This document shows, piece by piece, positions 18,759 to 28,400 of a stretch of 42,375 nucleotides of DNA (position 1 is its first letter; each line of letters opens with the position of its first letter). The notes beneath the pieces were generated by a model. It did no database searches. It saw nothing but the letters and a program-made list of their open reading frames with translations, and was not told the DNA's origin. Origin of the DNA: Planctomycetaceae bacterium (GTDB lineage: Bacteria > Planctomycetota > Planctomycetia > Planctomycetales > Planctomycetaceae); NCBI GenBank assembly GCA_021732785.1, contig JAKFUG010000081.1:1-42375 (forward strand), read 5' to 3'. Position numbers and translations under genes: made by a program.

Positions 18759-18850
18759 GGGTGGCCGGGGCTGGACCGACGGGAAGCCCCGGAAGAGCAG
18801 CACTGTACGTTTTCCGGGGCTTCGCGAAGACGCTCCCGCCCCGGCCACCC
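18759..18850. repeat. Nested palindromic repeat upstream of the Gfo/Idh gene
   Basis: GGGTGGCCGGGGC (18759-18771) pairs perfectly with GCCCCGGCCACCC (18838-18850), and inside it AAGCCCCGGAA (18784-18794) pairs with TTCCGGGGCTT (18812-18822). The two stems can form one long interrupted hairpin. It lies in the 360-base gap between the divergent Gfo/Idh gene and the sulfatase remnant; 18572-18758 holds the Gfo/Idh leader, with nothing else recognised. Confidence 0.65.
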
Positions 18851-18934
18851 AAGCTGTGTTACTTCAGCAGGAACAAAGCGTTGACCCTGCTGACCGGCAT
18901 GCGCAGCCTTGACAGGTACGCGGCAGCCCGATGA

Positions 18935-19294
18935 AGTCGTGATCACAAGGACGGCAAGTTGATCGTGCAAACATGGCGTTCACTTCACGCTACCGGCAAT
19001 CTGGATGCGTTGACCGAGAAACTGCTCTTCAGTCCGACCCGCCCGGCAGAAGAACTTTACGAATGGACGACCGACCGGTGGCAGGTCAAGAATTTCGCTG
19101 GCGACGCTGCGTACGCAACGACATTCGCAGCCTTGCGAAATCGACTCGATCGCTGGATGGTGGAAACAAACGACCACGGACCTGAAGCCGAGGCGATGTA
19201 CGACAGCGACATGGCAGCCGATCTCGGGAAAGGCAACCCCGCGGTCGAGAAGAACATCGCCCTCATGAAGCAATGGGCCGCGGAAGGAAAATGA
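18935..19294 (+). pseudogene. Sulfatase, C-terminal remnant
   Basis: About 120 codons remain, reading DHKDGKLIVQTW and then TRPAEELYEWTTDRWQVKNF followed by AGDAAYATTF and RLDRWMVETNDHGPE. The pattern P-A-E-E-L-Y-(D/E)-x-x-x-D-x-x-(E/Q)-x-x-N-x-A-x-D is the signature of the C-terminal part of type I (formylglycine) sulfatases, near heparan-N-sulfatase-like members. The catalytic N-terminal half with the C-x-P-S-R motif is absent: an in-frame stop lies at 18932-18934 and palindromic repeat DNA precedes it. A TTG at 18959 could start a 111-residue peptide, but that peptide could not be an active sulfatase. Decay after loss of the 5' part is the simplest reading. Confidence 0.65.
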
Positions 19295-19349
19295 AACCGA
19301 CGGTCGTCGCTCACGGAAGAATCACCGCCATTTTTATGGAATCGAACCC

Positions 19350-20264
19350 ATGCCCCTGCATACCGCCCCCCTCTCTCGCCGCTCGTTTCTCGCCCAGAGT
19401 GCTGCCGCCGCTGCGGGATTGCTCGTTTACCGTCAGGGATGGAGTGCTGAGGCGGGGGCGAATCCGAACCGCATCGCGTTGTTGTCCGATACTCACATTC
19501 CGGAAGGTCCGGATGTTCTCGCGCGGGACACGAACATGACATCGAATCTGAAGCAGGTCGTGCGGGAGATCCTCACGCTGACGGACAATCCCTCGGCCGT
19601 GATGATCAACGGCGACTGTGCGTACCTGAAAGGCTTGCCCGCCGATTATGCGAATCTCGCCGACTGCGTGGCCCCGCTGACTCAGGCCGGTTTTCCGTTG
19701 CACATGACGATGGGAAACCACGACGACCGCGGCCCGTTCTACGAAGCCTTCAGGAATCAGAAACCCGAGCAACCGCTGCTGCAATCGAAGCATATCACCG
19801 TGGTGGAAGGTCCGCTCGCCAACTGGTTCCTGCTGGATTCGCTGCTTGAGGTGAATGTCACACCGGGAGAGATTGGCGACGAACAGCGGGCATGGCTCGC
19901 CAAAGCGCTCGCCGCCCGGTCGGACAAGCCCGCAATCGTCATGGCCCATCATACGCCGCAGTTCGAACCGCCCGCCGAAGGAAAGTCGTGGGGCGGTTTG
20001 AAAGATACGACGGCGCTCGTGGAATTGCTCGCCAGTATCAAGCACGTCAAAGCCTTCATCTTTGGCCATTCGCATCATTGGGCAACACTGCAGCGCGGGG
20101 GCCTGCATTTGATCAATCTTCCCCCAGTGGCCTATGTCTTTACGCCGGGGAAACCGAATGGCTGGGTCCTTGCAGACGTTCGGGAAAACGGGTTGTCGCT
20201 GGAACTCCGCTCGCTCGATCCCACGCACAAACAGCATGGCGAGAAACTCTCGCTTGAATGGTGA
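19350..20264 (+). CDS. Tat-exported metallophosphoesterase
   Basis: This is a calcineurin-like phosphoesterase of 304 residues with a dinuclear metal site. A Tat signal (LSRRSFLAQSAAAAAGLLVY, residues 8-27) precedes the catalytic domain. Metal-binding motifs are in order: DTH (D47, H49), GDC (D89), GNHDD (N123, H124, D125), AHHTP, and GHSHH near residue 235. The start at 19350 places the signal correctly. It lies 55 bases after the sulfatase remnant on the same strand. Substrate (phosphodiester or phosphomonoester) cannot be told from sequence. Confidence 0.92.
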   Translation: MPLHTAPLSRRSFLAQSAAAAAGLLVYRQGWSAEAGANPNRIALLSDTHIPEGPDVLARDTNMTSNLKQVVREILTLTDNPSAVMINGDCAYLKGLPADYANLADCVAPLTQAGFPLHMTMGNHDDRGPFYEAFRNQKPEQPLLQSKHITVVEGPLANWFLLDSLLEVNVTPGEIGDEQRAWLAKALAARSDKPAIVMAHHTPQFEPPAEGKSWGGLKDTTALVELLASIKHVKAFIFGHSHHWATLQRGGLHLINLPPVAYVFTPGKPNGWVLADVRENGLSLELRSLDPTHKQHGEKLSLEW

Positions 20265-20400
20265 TCAGGGAAGGGAGACGGTTCGAATCGCGATCGCCTT
20301 GCGGTTGAATTCGGAAAGGTGCGCTCCATTAAAGTTCCTCGTGATCTCCCTCGTGAATTAACCGATTGTCTTCCCCCTGCCCTGCATTGAAGGAATTCGT

Positions 20401-20790
20401 ATGCGTTCCCTCGCCGTTATTGCACTGGTCCTCGGTTTCAATGTCATTCTTTCCGCGGCCGAGCACACGAAGGATTCCCTCGAAACGGTGAAGACGAATC
20501 TGGACGGAAAGAAGGCGGTGCTGATCGATGTCCGCGAGAAAGAAGAATGGGACAGCGGTCATCTCGCGCAGGCGACGAATGTGCCGTTGAGCCGCATTCA
20601 GAAGGGACTCACGGCCGAGGAATGGGACAAGCTGGTGCCGAAGGACGCGATTGTCTACCTGCACTGCGCGGCCGGAGCGCGGTGTTTGAAAGCGAGCGAT
20701 CTGCTGCCGAAGACGGCGAGCGAACTGCGGCCGCTGAAGCCCGGATACCGCGAACTGTTGAGCGCCGGTTTCGCGAAGGCAGAAAAGTAA
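20401..20790 (+). CDS. Exported single-domain rhodanese-like protein
   Basis: The protein has 129 residues. A signal peptide (MRSLAVIALVLGFNVILSAA) precedes one rhodanese domain with the CH2A-type LIDVREKEEWDSGHL segment and the active-site loop CAAGAR (C89 to R94). The cysteine is present, so sulfurtransferase activity is possible in the periplasm. It starts 136 bases after the metallophosphoesterase; the two may be co-transcribed. Its stop is only three bases from the stop of the convergent DUF1501 gene. Confidence 0.9.
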   Translation: MRSLAVIALVLGFNVILSAAEHTKDSLETVKTNLDGKKAVLIDVREKEEWDSGHLAQATNVPLSRIQKGLTAEEWDKLVPKDAIVYLHCAAGARCLKASDLLPKTASELRPLKPGYRELLSAGFAKAEK

Positions 20791-20793
20791 TCG

Positions 20794-22242
20794 TCAGGCG
20801 AGAATTTCGGACACAATCCGCGGGTGCGTGACGCCGGTGAGCCGTTCGGTCAAACCGTTGCGGTCGACCGCCAGATGTTCGTGATCGAGTCCCAGCAGAT
20901 GCAGAATCGTGGCGTGCCAGTCTTCCACGCTCACGCGGTTTTCCACGGCGGCGAAACCGAGTTCGTCGGTCGCCCCCAGCACAAACCCCTGCTTCACGCC
21001 GCCGCCGGCCATCCAGGTACACAGCGCGTTCTTGTTGTGATCGCGACCGGCTTTGGCGGGGTCTTTATCGGGCGGTAATTGCGAGATCGGCAACCGGCCC
21101 ATTTCCCCGCCCCACAGGACCAGCGTGTCGTCGAGCAACCCGCGCTGCTGTAAATCCGCCAGTAACGCCGCCGTCGGTTTGTCGGTTCGTTCGCAAGCAT
21201 CCTTGAGCGCGGTGCCGATGTTGCTGTGGTTGTCCCAGATCTGGCTGTTGATAAAGAGCTGCACGAACCGCACGCCCCGTTCCACCAGCCGCCGGGCAAT
21301 CAGACACCGTCGCCCGTACGAATCCGTCGTCGGCGTGTTGATGCCGTACTTCTCCAGCGTGGCCGCCGTTTCCTGCGAGAGATCGAGGGCATCGGTCGCA
21401 GCAAGCTGCATCCGGGCCGCGAGTTCATAGGATGAAATCCGGGCCGCGAGTTGTGGACGTTCTGGGCGCTGGCGTTGATGCTGTGCATCCAGCCGCGCGA
21501 TGAGCGCCCGTTCCAGTTGCGTGATCGGGTTGGGCTGCTGGAAGTCCGGCTTGAGATCGAGCACCGGTGAACCGGTCGCGCGAAAACGGGTCCCTTGATA
21601 CAGCGGCGGAAGATACCCCGACGTCCAGTTGTCGATTCCGTTCACCGGCAACCCTTGCGGATCATCGAGCACCACATACGCCGGGAGATTCTGGTTTTCA
21701 CTTCCCAACCCGTACGAGACCCATGCGCCGAGTGAAGGCCGGCCGATGAACTCGCTTCCCGAATGAATCTTGTAGAGCGCCGGTTCGTGCGTGAGGTTGG
21801 TCGTGTGCATCGACCGGATCATCGTCACCTTGTCGACTTGCTTCGCGAAGTGCGGCAATACATCCGAGACCCACATGCCGCTCTCGCCGTGTTGCGCGAA
21901 GGCGAATGGGCATTTCATCAACGCCCCGGCGGCTTCCGGGAACTCGACTTCCCCGGCGATTTTGTTGAAATAATCTTCGCCGTGCCGTTTCGTCAGTTCT
22001 TCTTTTGGATCGAACAGATCCATCTGGCTGGGGCCGCCATTCATGAAGAGATGAATGACCGCGCGGGCCTTCGGCGGGTGAGCGGTCAACCGGGGGTGCA
22101 GATCGAACGTGGTCCGCCGTTCGGCCGCAGGAAGCTCTCGTTCCCACAACTGCGACAGCGCGGTCATGAGCAGCGTGGAACCGACACCATGCAGGAAGCT
22201 GCGGCGCGGAATGGCATCGGTCAACGTGTCGCTGTTCGTCAT
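20794..22242 (-). CDS. DUF1501 protein, Tat-exported (1)
   Basis: DUF1501 proteins are alkaline-phosphatase/sulfatase-superfamily-like exported proteins abundant in planctomycetes; their reaction is not established. The 482 residues start with a Tat signal (IPRRSFLHGVGSTLLMTALS). Typical blocks follow: HLFMNGGPSQMDLFDPK, a LPPLYQGTRF segment, and WDNHSNI plus LVLWGGEMGRLPIS near the expected metal-ligand regions. The H-x-N-A-L-C-T-W-M-A-G-G-G-V-K-x-G block, which closes the domain, is present. The gene lies 12 bases after the DUF1549/DUF1553 gene on the same strand, the usual pairing in this phylum, so they form an operon. Confidence 0.9.
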   Translation of the reverse strand: MTNSDTLTDAIPRRSFLHGVGSTLLMTALSQLWERELPAAERRTTFDLHPRLTAHPPKARAVIHLFMNGGPSQMDLFDPKEELTKRHGEDYFNKIAGEVEFPEAAGALMKCPFAFAQHGESGMWVSDVLPHFAKQVDKVTMIRSMHTTNLTHEPALYKIHSGSEFIGRPSLGAWVSYGLGSENQNLPAYVVLDDPQGLPVNGIDNWTSGYLPPLYQGTRFRATGSPVLDLKPDFQQPNPITQLERALIARLDAQHQRQRPERPQLAARISSYELAARMQLAATDALDLSQETAATLEKYGINTPTTDSYGRRCLIARRLVERGVRFVQLFINSQIWDNHSNIGTALKDACERTDKPTAALLADLQQRGLLDDTLVLWGGEMGRLPISQLPPDKDPAKAGRDHNKNALCTWMAGGGVKQGFVLGATDELGFAAVENRVSVEDWHATILHLLGLDHEHLAVDRNGLTERLTGVTHPRIVSEILA

Positions 22243-22254
22243 TCCTGTTCCCGG

Positions 22255-24993
22255 TCAATCCACATACAAAAACGCGGCGGAATTCATGATGGCATGGCAA
22301 TAGTTCTGCAAGGCCCGGCGGCTTGCTTCGAGGTCCGCATTCGGTAGGTCCTTCAGTTCCGCAAGCCATTGCCGCCGGAGCGTTTCGCAGTCGGCGACTG
22401 CGTGTTTCAACGCATCTTCGTCGAGAGTGGTTCCGAACGCGATCCGATGCAGCCGCAATAATTGGGCCGATGGCTCAGCGCCGGCTTCCGTTGCGATTCG
22501 GTTTGCAAAATGGCTGGCCCACGTGTGGACCGTGGCATTATTCAACAGATGCAATGCCTGGGGAGCGACGATCGATTCGCCGCGTTCGAGACAGTTCGGG
22601 CCCATCTGGGGCGAATCGAAACTTTCCAGAATCGTCGGCAATTTTGTGCGGCGGTGCAGGACGTAAACGCTCCGTCGCCCGCCGGTCACCGCCCCCTTGG
22701 CCGTGACCAAGCCGTCACCACGGACGTCAACATCATCGGCGGGACCGAACGGCGTATCATCGAGTTGACCGGTGACCGATAACAATGCGTCGCGAACGAT
22801 CTCCGCTTCGAGTCGACGCAACGGCATGCGCGACAGCAGCCGATTGTCAGGATCGGCGGCCAACATGGCCGGTGTCATCTGCGAGCTTTGGCGATAGGTG
22901 CCGGATGTCACGAGTAACCGATGCAGCGATTTGAAACTCCAGTCCTGCTGGACAAAGTCGCGCGCGAGCCAATCGAGCAATTCGGGATGTGACGGAAGTG
23001 ACCCGGTTTTGCCGAAGTTGCCCAGCGTCGTCACCAGGCCGGTGCCAAAGTGATGCTTCCAGACGCGGTTCACAATCACTCGGGCCGTAAGGGGATGATT
23101 CGGTTCCGTGAGCCAGCGGGCGAGCGCTAACCGTCGCCCCGTCGTCTTTGCTTCGGGCCACGGGGGAGCGATGTCGAGTGGCGTGCGGCCATCGGTCAAC
23201 ATCGAAGGGACACCCGGCCCGACTTCGATCCCCGCTGTGAGATAGTTTCCCCGCTTGAGCACATACGTGGGCGAGGGTTCCCCGCGCGACCACAGTGCTC
23301 GAATCATCGGTTCCGGACGGCGCTGCTTTTCGATCGCCTGAATTTCCGCGTGGAGTTTCTTCTTCGCAGCGTCATCCGTTTCCGCCTGTTCTTTCTCTTT
23401 CAGTGGTGCAATCTGGTCATCGATGGATTTCTGATGTTGTTGCCATGCTGCGCGCTCGCCATTCGCAACGAAGGGGAGCTGTCGCGTCTCGGGGCCGATC
23501 CAGTCGTGTTCATCGAGCGCATCTTTGAGCGCTGCGGACAAACGGTAGTAATCCCGTTGCGGCAGCGGGTCGAACTTGTGCGTGTGGCACCGACAGCAAT
23601 GCAGCGTCAGCCCCATCACCGCAGAACCGAGCACCTGAATTTCATCCGCGATCACTTCCAGCCGGTCGGGCACAAAGTTGGTGATGTTCGCAAAGGTTCG
23701 ATCGGGCACCGTTCGCAGGAAACCGGTCGCAACGAGGTTGTCGTAAATCTCCGGGGTGATCTCGGCGGCGTGTTCATAGTCGGCGAGTTCATCGCCCGCG
23801 AGTTGCTCCTGCAGAAAGCGGTCGTACGGTTTGTCCGCATTGAGCGCGCGAATCACGTAATCGCGATACCGCCACATAGTGGGACGGACGCGGTCTTCGT
23901 TTTGTGCCCCTTCCGAATCGGCATACCCCGCGACATCGAGCCAGTGTCGGCCCCAGCGTTCCCCGTAGTGCGGCGATGCGAGCCATTGATCGACGAGACG
24001 TTCATAGGCGTTCGGCTGCGGATCGGTCACAAACGCATCGATTTCATCCATCGTCGGCGGTAACCCGCGCAGATCGAATGACAGTCGACGAATCAACGTG
24101 ATTCGGTCGGCTTCCGGCGCGAGTGACAAGCCCACCGTTCGCAATTTTTCGAGAATGAAGGCATCAACCGAATTTCGTACGGAAGGGTCGATGATCGATG
24201 GCGGCGGGATTTCACGCGGTGGTTGAAACGACCAGAATTGCCGGTCTTCGTCGGTCACAAGGCGATCAGGTTCTGTGGTCGCGATATCGGCGCCAACGGT
24301 CGATTCCGGCATCCCCGCGGCAATCCATTCTTCCAGCCGTTTCAGTTCGTGCGCTTCCATCGGCTTCACGCTGACCGACACGAGTTGCCGGCGCGGGGGC
24401 ATTTCTTCGGCGTGAATGCGGCGGACCATCAAACTCTCGTCGGGCTTGCCCGGTACTGCGGCCGGGCCGGACTTGCCGCCGCGGAGCATGGCCGCTTTCG
24501 TCCGCAGGTCGAGATCGGCCTCTTTCCGTCGTCCGCCGTGACACGCCGTGCAGCGGAGCAACATCAACGGCACGATCTGCTGTTCGGTGATCATCACGGT
24601 GGTGCGATCGGACGCGGACAGTTTCGCCCCTTCCGTAATCCAGCGGTGAAGGCGTTCGATCTCGGCTGCGGTGAGCGGCGCATTTCCTTTCGGCGGCATC
24701 TCCCCCGCGTGAATCAATTCGTAAAGCGGGCTTTCGTCGGGTTTGCCTGGGACGATGACACTGCCCGATTCCCCGCCGCGGATGAGTTCGGAACCCGTCG
24801 CCAAACTGAGCCCGCCGGAACGTTTGGCGTCACCGTGACACTTCACACAGCGAGCGTGCAAAACGGGCAGAATTTCTTTATCGAAGTTGACCGCAGCAGA
24901 GGATGGCTCGGCCGCAAAGGCAGACGCCGTCATGACCGTCAAGGCGAGCGGCGCGAACCAACAATAACGGCGACCGTAACGGAGCGCGACCAC
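22255..24993 (-). CDS. PSCyt1-PSCyt1-DUF1549-DUF1553 protein
   Basis: This large exported protein has about 912 residues from the probable GTG at 24993, where AGGA lies 8-12 bases upstream and a signal peptide ([18 protein letters not shown]...FAA) begins. Two planctomycete cytochrome C domains lie in tandem, CVKCHGD at about 49-54 and CTACHGG about 120 residues later, each followed by a GGxSG-x-V-x-P-G-K-P-D-E-S block and an H-A-x-E-M-P-P element. DUF1549 (VDAFILEKL, then [21 protein letters not shown]) carries a third CxxCH ([11 protein letters not shown]), and DUF1553 ([20 protein letters not shown]) ends the protein. A longer frame to 25116 runs into repeat DNA and was rejected. It starts an operon with the DUF1501 gene. 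Heme-dependent electron transfer is inferred from the motifs only. Confidence 0.88.
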   Translation of the reverse strand: MVALRYGRRYCWFAPLALTVMTASAFAAEPSSAAVNFDKEILPVLHARCVKCHGDAKRSGGLSLATGSELIRGGESGSVIVPGKPDESPLYELIHAGEMPPKGNAPLTAAEIERLHRWITEGAKLSASDRTTVMITEQQIVPLMLLRCTACHGGRRKEADLDLRTKAAMLRGGKSGPAAVPGKPDESLMVRRIHAEEMPPRRQLVSVSVKPMEAHELKRLEEWIAAGMPESTVGADIATTEPDRLVTDEDRQFWSFQPPREIPPPSIIDPSVRNSVDAFILEKLRTVGLSLAPEADRITLIRRLSFDLRGLPPTMDEIDAFVTDPQPNAYERLVDQWLASPHYGERWGRHWLDVAGYADSEGAQNEDRVRPTMWRYRDYVIRALNADKPYDRFLQEQLAGDELADYEHAAEITPEIYDNLVATGFLRTVPDRTFANITNFVPDRLEVIADEIQVLGSAVMGLTLHCCRCHTHKFDPLPQRDYYRLSAALKDALDEHDWIGPETRQLPFVANGERAAWQQHQKSIDDQIAPLKEKEQAETDDAAKKKLHAEIQAIEKQRRPEPMIRALWSRGEPSPTYVLKRGNYLTAGIEVGPGVPSMLTDGRTPLDIAPPWPEAKTTGRRLALARWLTEPNHPLTARVIVNRVWKHHFGTGLVTTLGNFGKTGSLPSHPELLDWLARDFVQQDWSFKSLHRLLVTSGTYRQSSQMTPAMLAADPDNRLLSRMPLRRLEAEIVRDALLSVTGQLDDTPFGPADDVDVRGDGLVTAKGAVTGGRRSVYVLHRRTKLPTILESFDSPQMGPNCLERGESIVAPQALHLLNNATVHTWASHFANRIATEAGAEPSAQLLRLHRIAFGTTLDEDALKHAVADCETLRRQWLAELKDLPNADLEASRRALQNYCHAIMNSAAFLYVD

Positions 24994-25093
24994 AGACGCA
25001 TCCTGACGAGTTGACGAAATCACATCAACCAGATTGTATGCGATTTCCGAGGCACAGTCGAACCCGTCTTGTGCCTTAAATGATTCTGGGTGC

Positions 25094-25320
25094 ATGCGGT
25101 GTTTGGTGGGGAACATCCGTGAACAATTCCGGACTCCGCAGCCCCACCGGGGCGTGACTCATTCCGGACAACACCGTCGCGCCCCGGTGGGGCTTGGCCA
25201 TGTTGACCGATCCGTTGAACCAGGGCTGCGCGAAGACGCTTCGCCGCTGGGCTATCGAATCGCGCCCCTTCGGGGCTGAAGGCCAACCTTTCCACGATCA
25301 CCAGTCACCGGATGTCGCCC
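25094..25320. repeat. Multi-hairpin intergenic element, copy B (inverted)
   Basis: The reverse complement matches copy A (14701-15005) from the outer ACATCCGGTGAC through to the GGAGTCCGGAATTGTT and AACACCG end, apart from one missing module. Hairpins are GCCCCACCGGGGC (25141-25153), GCCCCGGTGGGGC (25181-25193) and GCCCCTTCGGGGC (25262-25274). Loops differ between copies while stems are kept. It occupies most of the gap between the DUF1549 gene and the oxidoreductase stop; 24994-25093 is leader. Confidence 0.85.
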
Positions 25321-25337
25321 AATGATTCTGCCCTCTC

Positions 25338-25397
25338 TGTGTGCCACGGACTTCCCGTTGGAAGAAAAGGCCACACTGGCAGAGCCAGTGGCACACA
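25338..25397. repeat. Palindrome with TGTGTGCCAC ends after the oxidoreductase gene
   Basis: TGTGTGCCAC (25338-25347) and GTGGCACACA (25388-25397) are exact reverse complements, and CACTGGCAGAGCCAGTG (25374-25390) is an inner palindrome. The unit lies 18 bases beyond the stop of the 25416-28985 gene and could terminate it. Dispersed CACTGG...CCAGTG palindromes are, from memory, common in planctomycete spacers. Confidence 0.6.
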
Positions 25398-25415
25398 AGG
25401 AAACGCTCAATGATT

Positions 25416-28400
25416 TCACTCGGCTTTCGCGATGAGCACATCGAGGTAACGATTCGCGAGTTTTTCGCTGAGACTGTTGGTCTTCAATCGCTGGCGGAGG
25501 TTACCGAAGTCGACGCAGTCCATGGGCTGATCCTGATTGAAGCACGAAAAGACGACTTCCGTCGGTTCTTTCGTGACCGGGTCGACGTGCTGTTGCAGGC
25601 ATTGGCCGCAGACTTCTTTCATCATGCACTGCATCATCGAGTTGATCGACGCGATGCCGATATGCCCGGGTTTGAAGTACGGCTGGAGCGAGGTGTGCCG
25701 GGCCGCGGCAACGGCGGCCATCATCCGGTCGGAACCAATGGCGATGATGCGATCGACATCCGAAAGCAGCACATCGCGCGAACCGGGGATCGTGCCGTCC
25801 GCGTAGGCGGTCAAAGCGAGCACGATGTTGCCCACGAATGTTTTGTCCTGCGGTCGCCGTGGCAGGATGGCGTCGCCGCGATCGACGGCCCACACCACTT
25901 CATCAGTCGCCTGCTCGATCGATTCCTGCAGGAACATGTCCTCCTTGCCGCGATACCCGGCGAAGTAGAGCACGCGCGAACCACGGTCGCGCAATTCCTT
26001 GCCGATGGAGAAGAGGACGGCGTTACCCAGGCCACCGCCGACCAGCAGCACGGTTTCGCCGGTGGGGGTTTCGCTGGGCGTCCCGGTGGGGCCCATCACC
26101 ACGATCGGTTCGCCGGGTTTGAGTTGGGCACACAGTCGCGAACTGACGCCCATTTCGAGCACGATCAGGCCGAGTTGGTCTTTTTCCAGATCGACCCACG
26201 CCCCCGTGAGCGCGATCCCTTCGAGTGTCAGCCGCACGCCGTTCACCACGGAGGCATGCGATTCGTAATTCTGCAGACGATAGAATTGCCCCGGACGAAA
26301 CTTCCGGGCAGCGTACCGGGCCTGTACGACGACTTCGATGATGGTTTTCGTCAACCGGCGGACTTCGACCACGCGCGGGACGAGGGCTTCGTCCAACGTT
26401 CTGGTCAACGATTCAAACCGTTCCATCAGTGCGGGCTGCGTTTCGGCGGTGGTGATTTCGTGGTCGAACAACCGAGCCACCTGCAGCGCTCCGTGTTTGG
26501 CGGACGCCATCGCCTTCACCACGTTGCCCGCATAGTCGGGATGGTTGTCCCCGTAGAACGACACAAAGCGGCCGTCATATTCGTGTGACAAAAAGAATGC
26601 GTCGCGAGTGGCATCGTTTGTCGCTTCCAGTTTCCAACCGCTGCCGTTGGCCACGGCGCGGTGCTTCTGAAAGAATTTGCCGTCCTTATCGAACAGGAAC
26701 GTGCCCGGCATTTCGCGCTCGATGACGGTGTTCGGCGTCGTTCCGGCGGCGAAGCAGACCGCGCGGGCGGGGAGCGTGACTTCCTGCCCGTCGGCCCGTT
26801 TGAACTTCATCGCCGACACCGCGCCATACTCATCGGAAAGGGCTTCTGTCGGTGAAAGATTTTCGACGAACCGAATGCCTTCTTCCAATGCCTTCGCGAC
26901 TTCTTCGTGGTTCAACCGATACGCCGGGGAATCGACCATCCGCTTGCGATAGACGAGCGAGACGCCGCCCCACGACTCGCAAAGCCCGGCGAGATCGGGC
27001 TTTCGTCCCAGGGCGCGAGCATGTTCGCGCTCTTTCCGAACCGCGAGGCCGTGTTGCAGAAAGGTTTGCAGGATCTCCGTTTCTTCGGGATCGCACATCT
27101 TCCAAACTGTTTCTTCACCCGAGGTGGCGCTGAGTTGCTCGAACTGCTCCAGCGTCTTTTCGACCTGCACGGGATAGTAGGCGAGCATTTCGGTCGCCGT
27201 ATCGATGGCGGTCAAGCCACCGCCGATGACAATCCCCGGCAAGCGGACCTGCAAACTGGCGAGCGACGATTTCTTGAAGGCACCGGTGAGTTGCAGCGCC
27301 ATGAGGAAATCGCTCGCCGTGCGGATACCGCGGGCCACGTTATTCTTCATCGGGACAACGGTGGGCTTGCCCGCTCCGGTGGCGAGGGCGACATGCCGGA
27401 AGCCGAGTTTCCAGGCGTCTTCAAGTTCGAGCGTGCCGCCGAAACGGACACCGCCGAAGAACCGGACGTTGCGACGCCGCAGCAGCGTGAGGTACATCAC
27501 GGCGAGAAAGGTTTTGTCCCAGCGGACAGTAATGCCGTATTCCGACACACCACCGAAGCCCGCCAGGATGCGTTCATCGAGCTGTTCTTTCAGCGTCGAG
27601 AAATCGCGAATCGGTGTCGGATGCGCGCGATCGCGACCGGTGAGCGCTTCCGCCACCGGTTCGAGTTTCAGGCCGTCGATGCCCACCACACCGAAGCCGT
27701 CGTTGGCGAGGTAATGTGACAGTGTGTAGCCCGCGGGACCGAGACCCACCACAAGGACATCGGCCCCGTTGTACGGCAGCGCGTACGGCCGGCGATGATT
27801 GATCGGATTGAATCGCGTCAGCAGGCTGTAGATTTCAAAACCGTACGGCAGTGCGAGGACATCGCTGACGACGCCGGTCTCGGCTTGCGGGATGTTGACG
27901 GGGTCCTGCTTCTGAAAGATGCAGCCCTTCATGCAGTCGTTGCAGATGCGGTGCCCAGTGCCGGGACACATGGGATTGTCGAGCATCACCATTGCCAAAG
28001 CCGCGATCGCGTTGCCGTGCTTGCGAAGTTCGTGCATCTCCGAAATGCGTTCTTCCAGCGGGCAACCGGCGAGCGGGATGCCGAGCGGATTGCGGGTGCG
28101 ATTGCCGCTTTTGTCGTTCAAGCCATGCGAGCAGGAATCTTTCTCGCGCGGATGGCAGATGATGCAGTAATCGATTTCGCGCAGATATTCCTTGCGGCTC
28201 ATGCGTGGGTCGGTGAGTTGAAAGCCGTCCCGTTGGCGGCGATGCTCCGGCGGCCCCATGATCGCTTCGGGGAGACTTTCATCGGGCCGCGTGATTTGCA
28301 CCAGATGTTCGTAATCCAGATTGTGTGGCCGGACAAACGATACCCAACCGGCGACTTGCTGCCGGCGTTCCGGTGTGGCGTTCACCTGCACGCACCAGTC

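Noticed and set aside
24994-25116. Longer start for the DUF1549/DUF1553 gene at 25116
   Set aside because: The extra 41 residues overlap repeat copy B and would bury the signal peptide; the GTG at 24993 has an AGGA site and starts the signal.
25094-25397. CRISPR array in the repeat-filled spacer
   Set aside because: The units are palindromes of different sequence without regular spacers or a constant repeat.
25341-26588. 415-codon plus-strand frame under the oxidoreductase
   Set aside because: Antisense to the conserved PyrK-like domain of the 1189-residue oxidoreductase.
28152-28166. CIICH motif in the oxidoreductase as a heme c site
   Set aside because: The protein is cytoplasmic with no export signal, and these cysteines fit the [4Fe-4S] ligands of the GltD-like domain.
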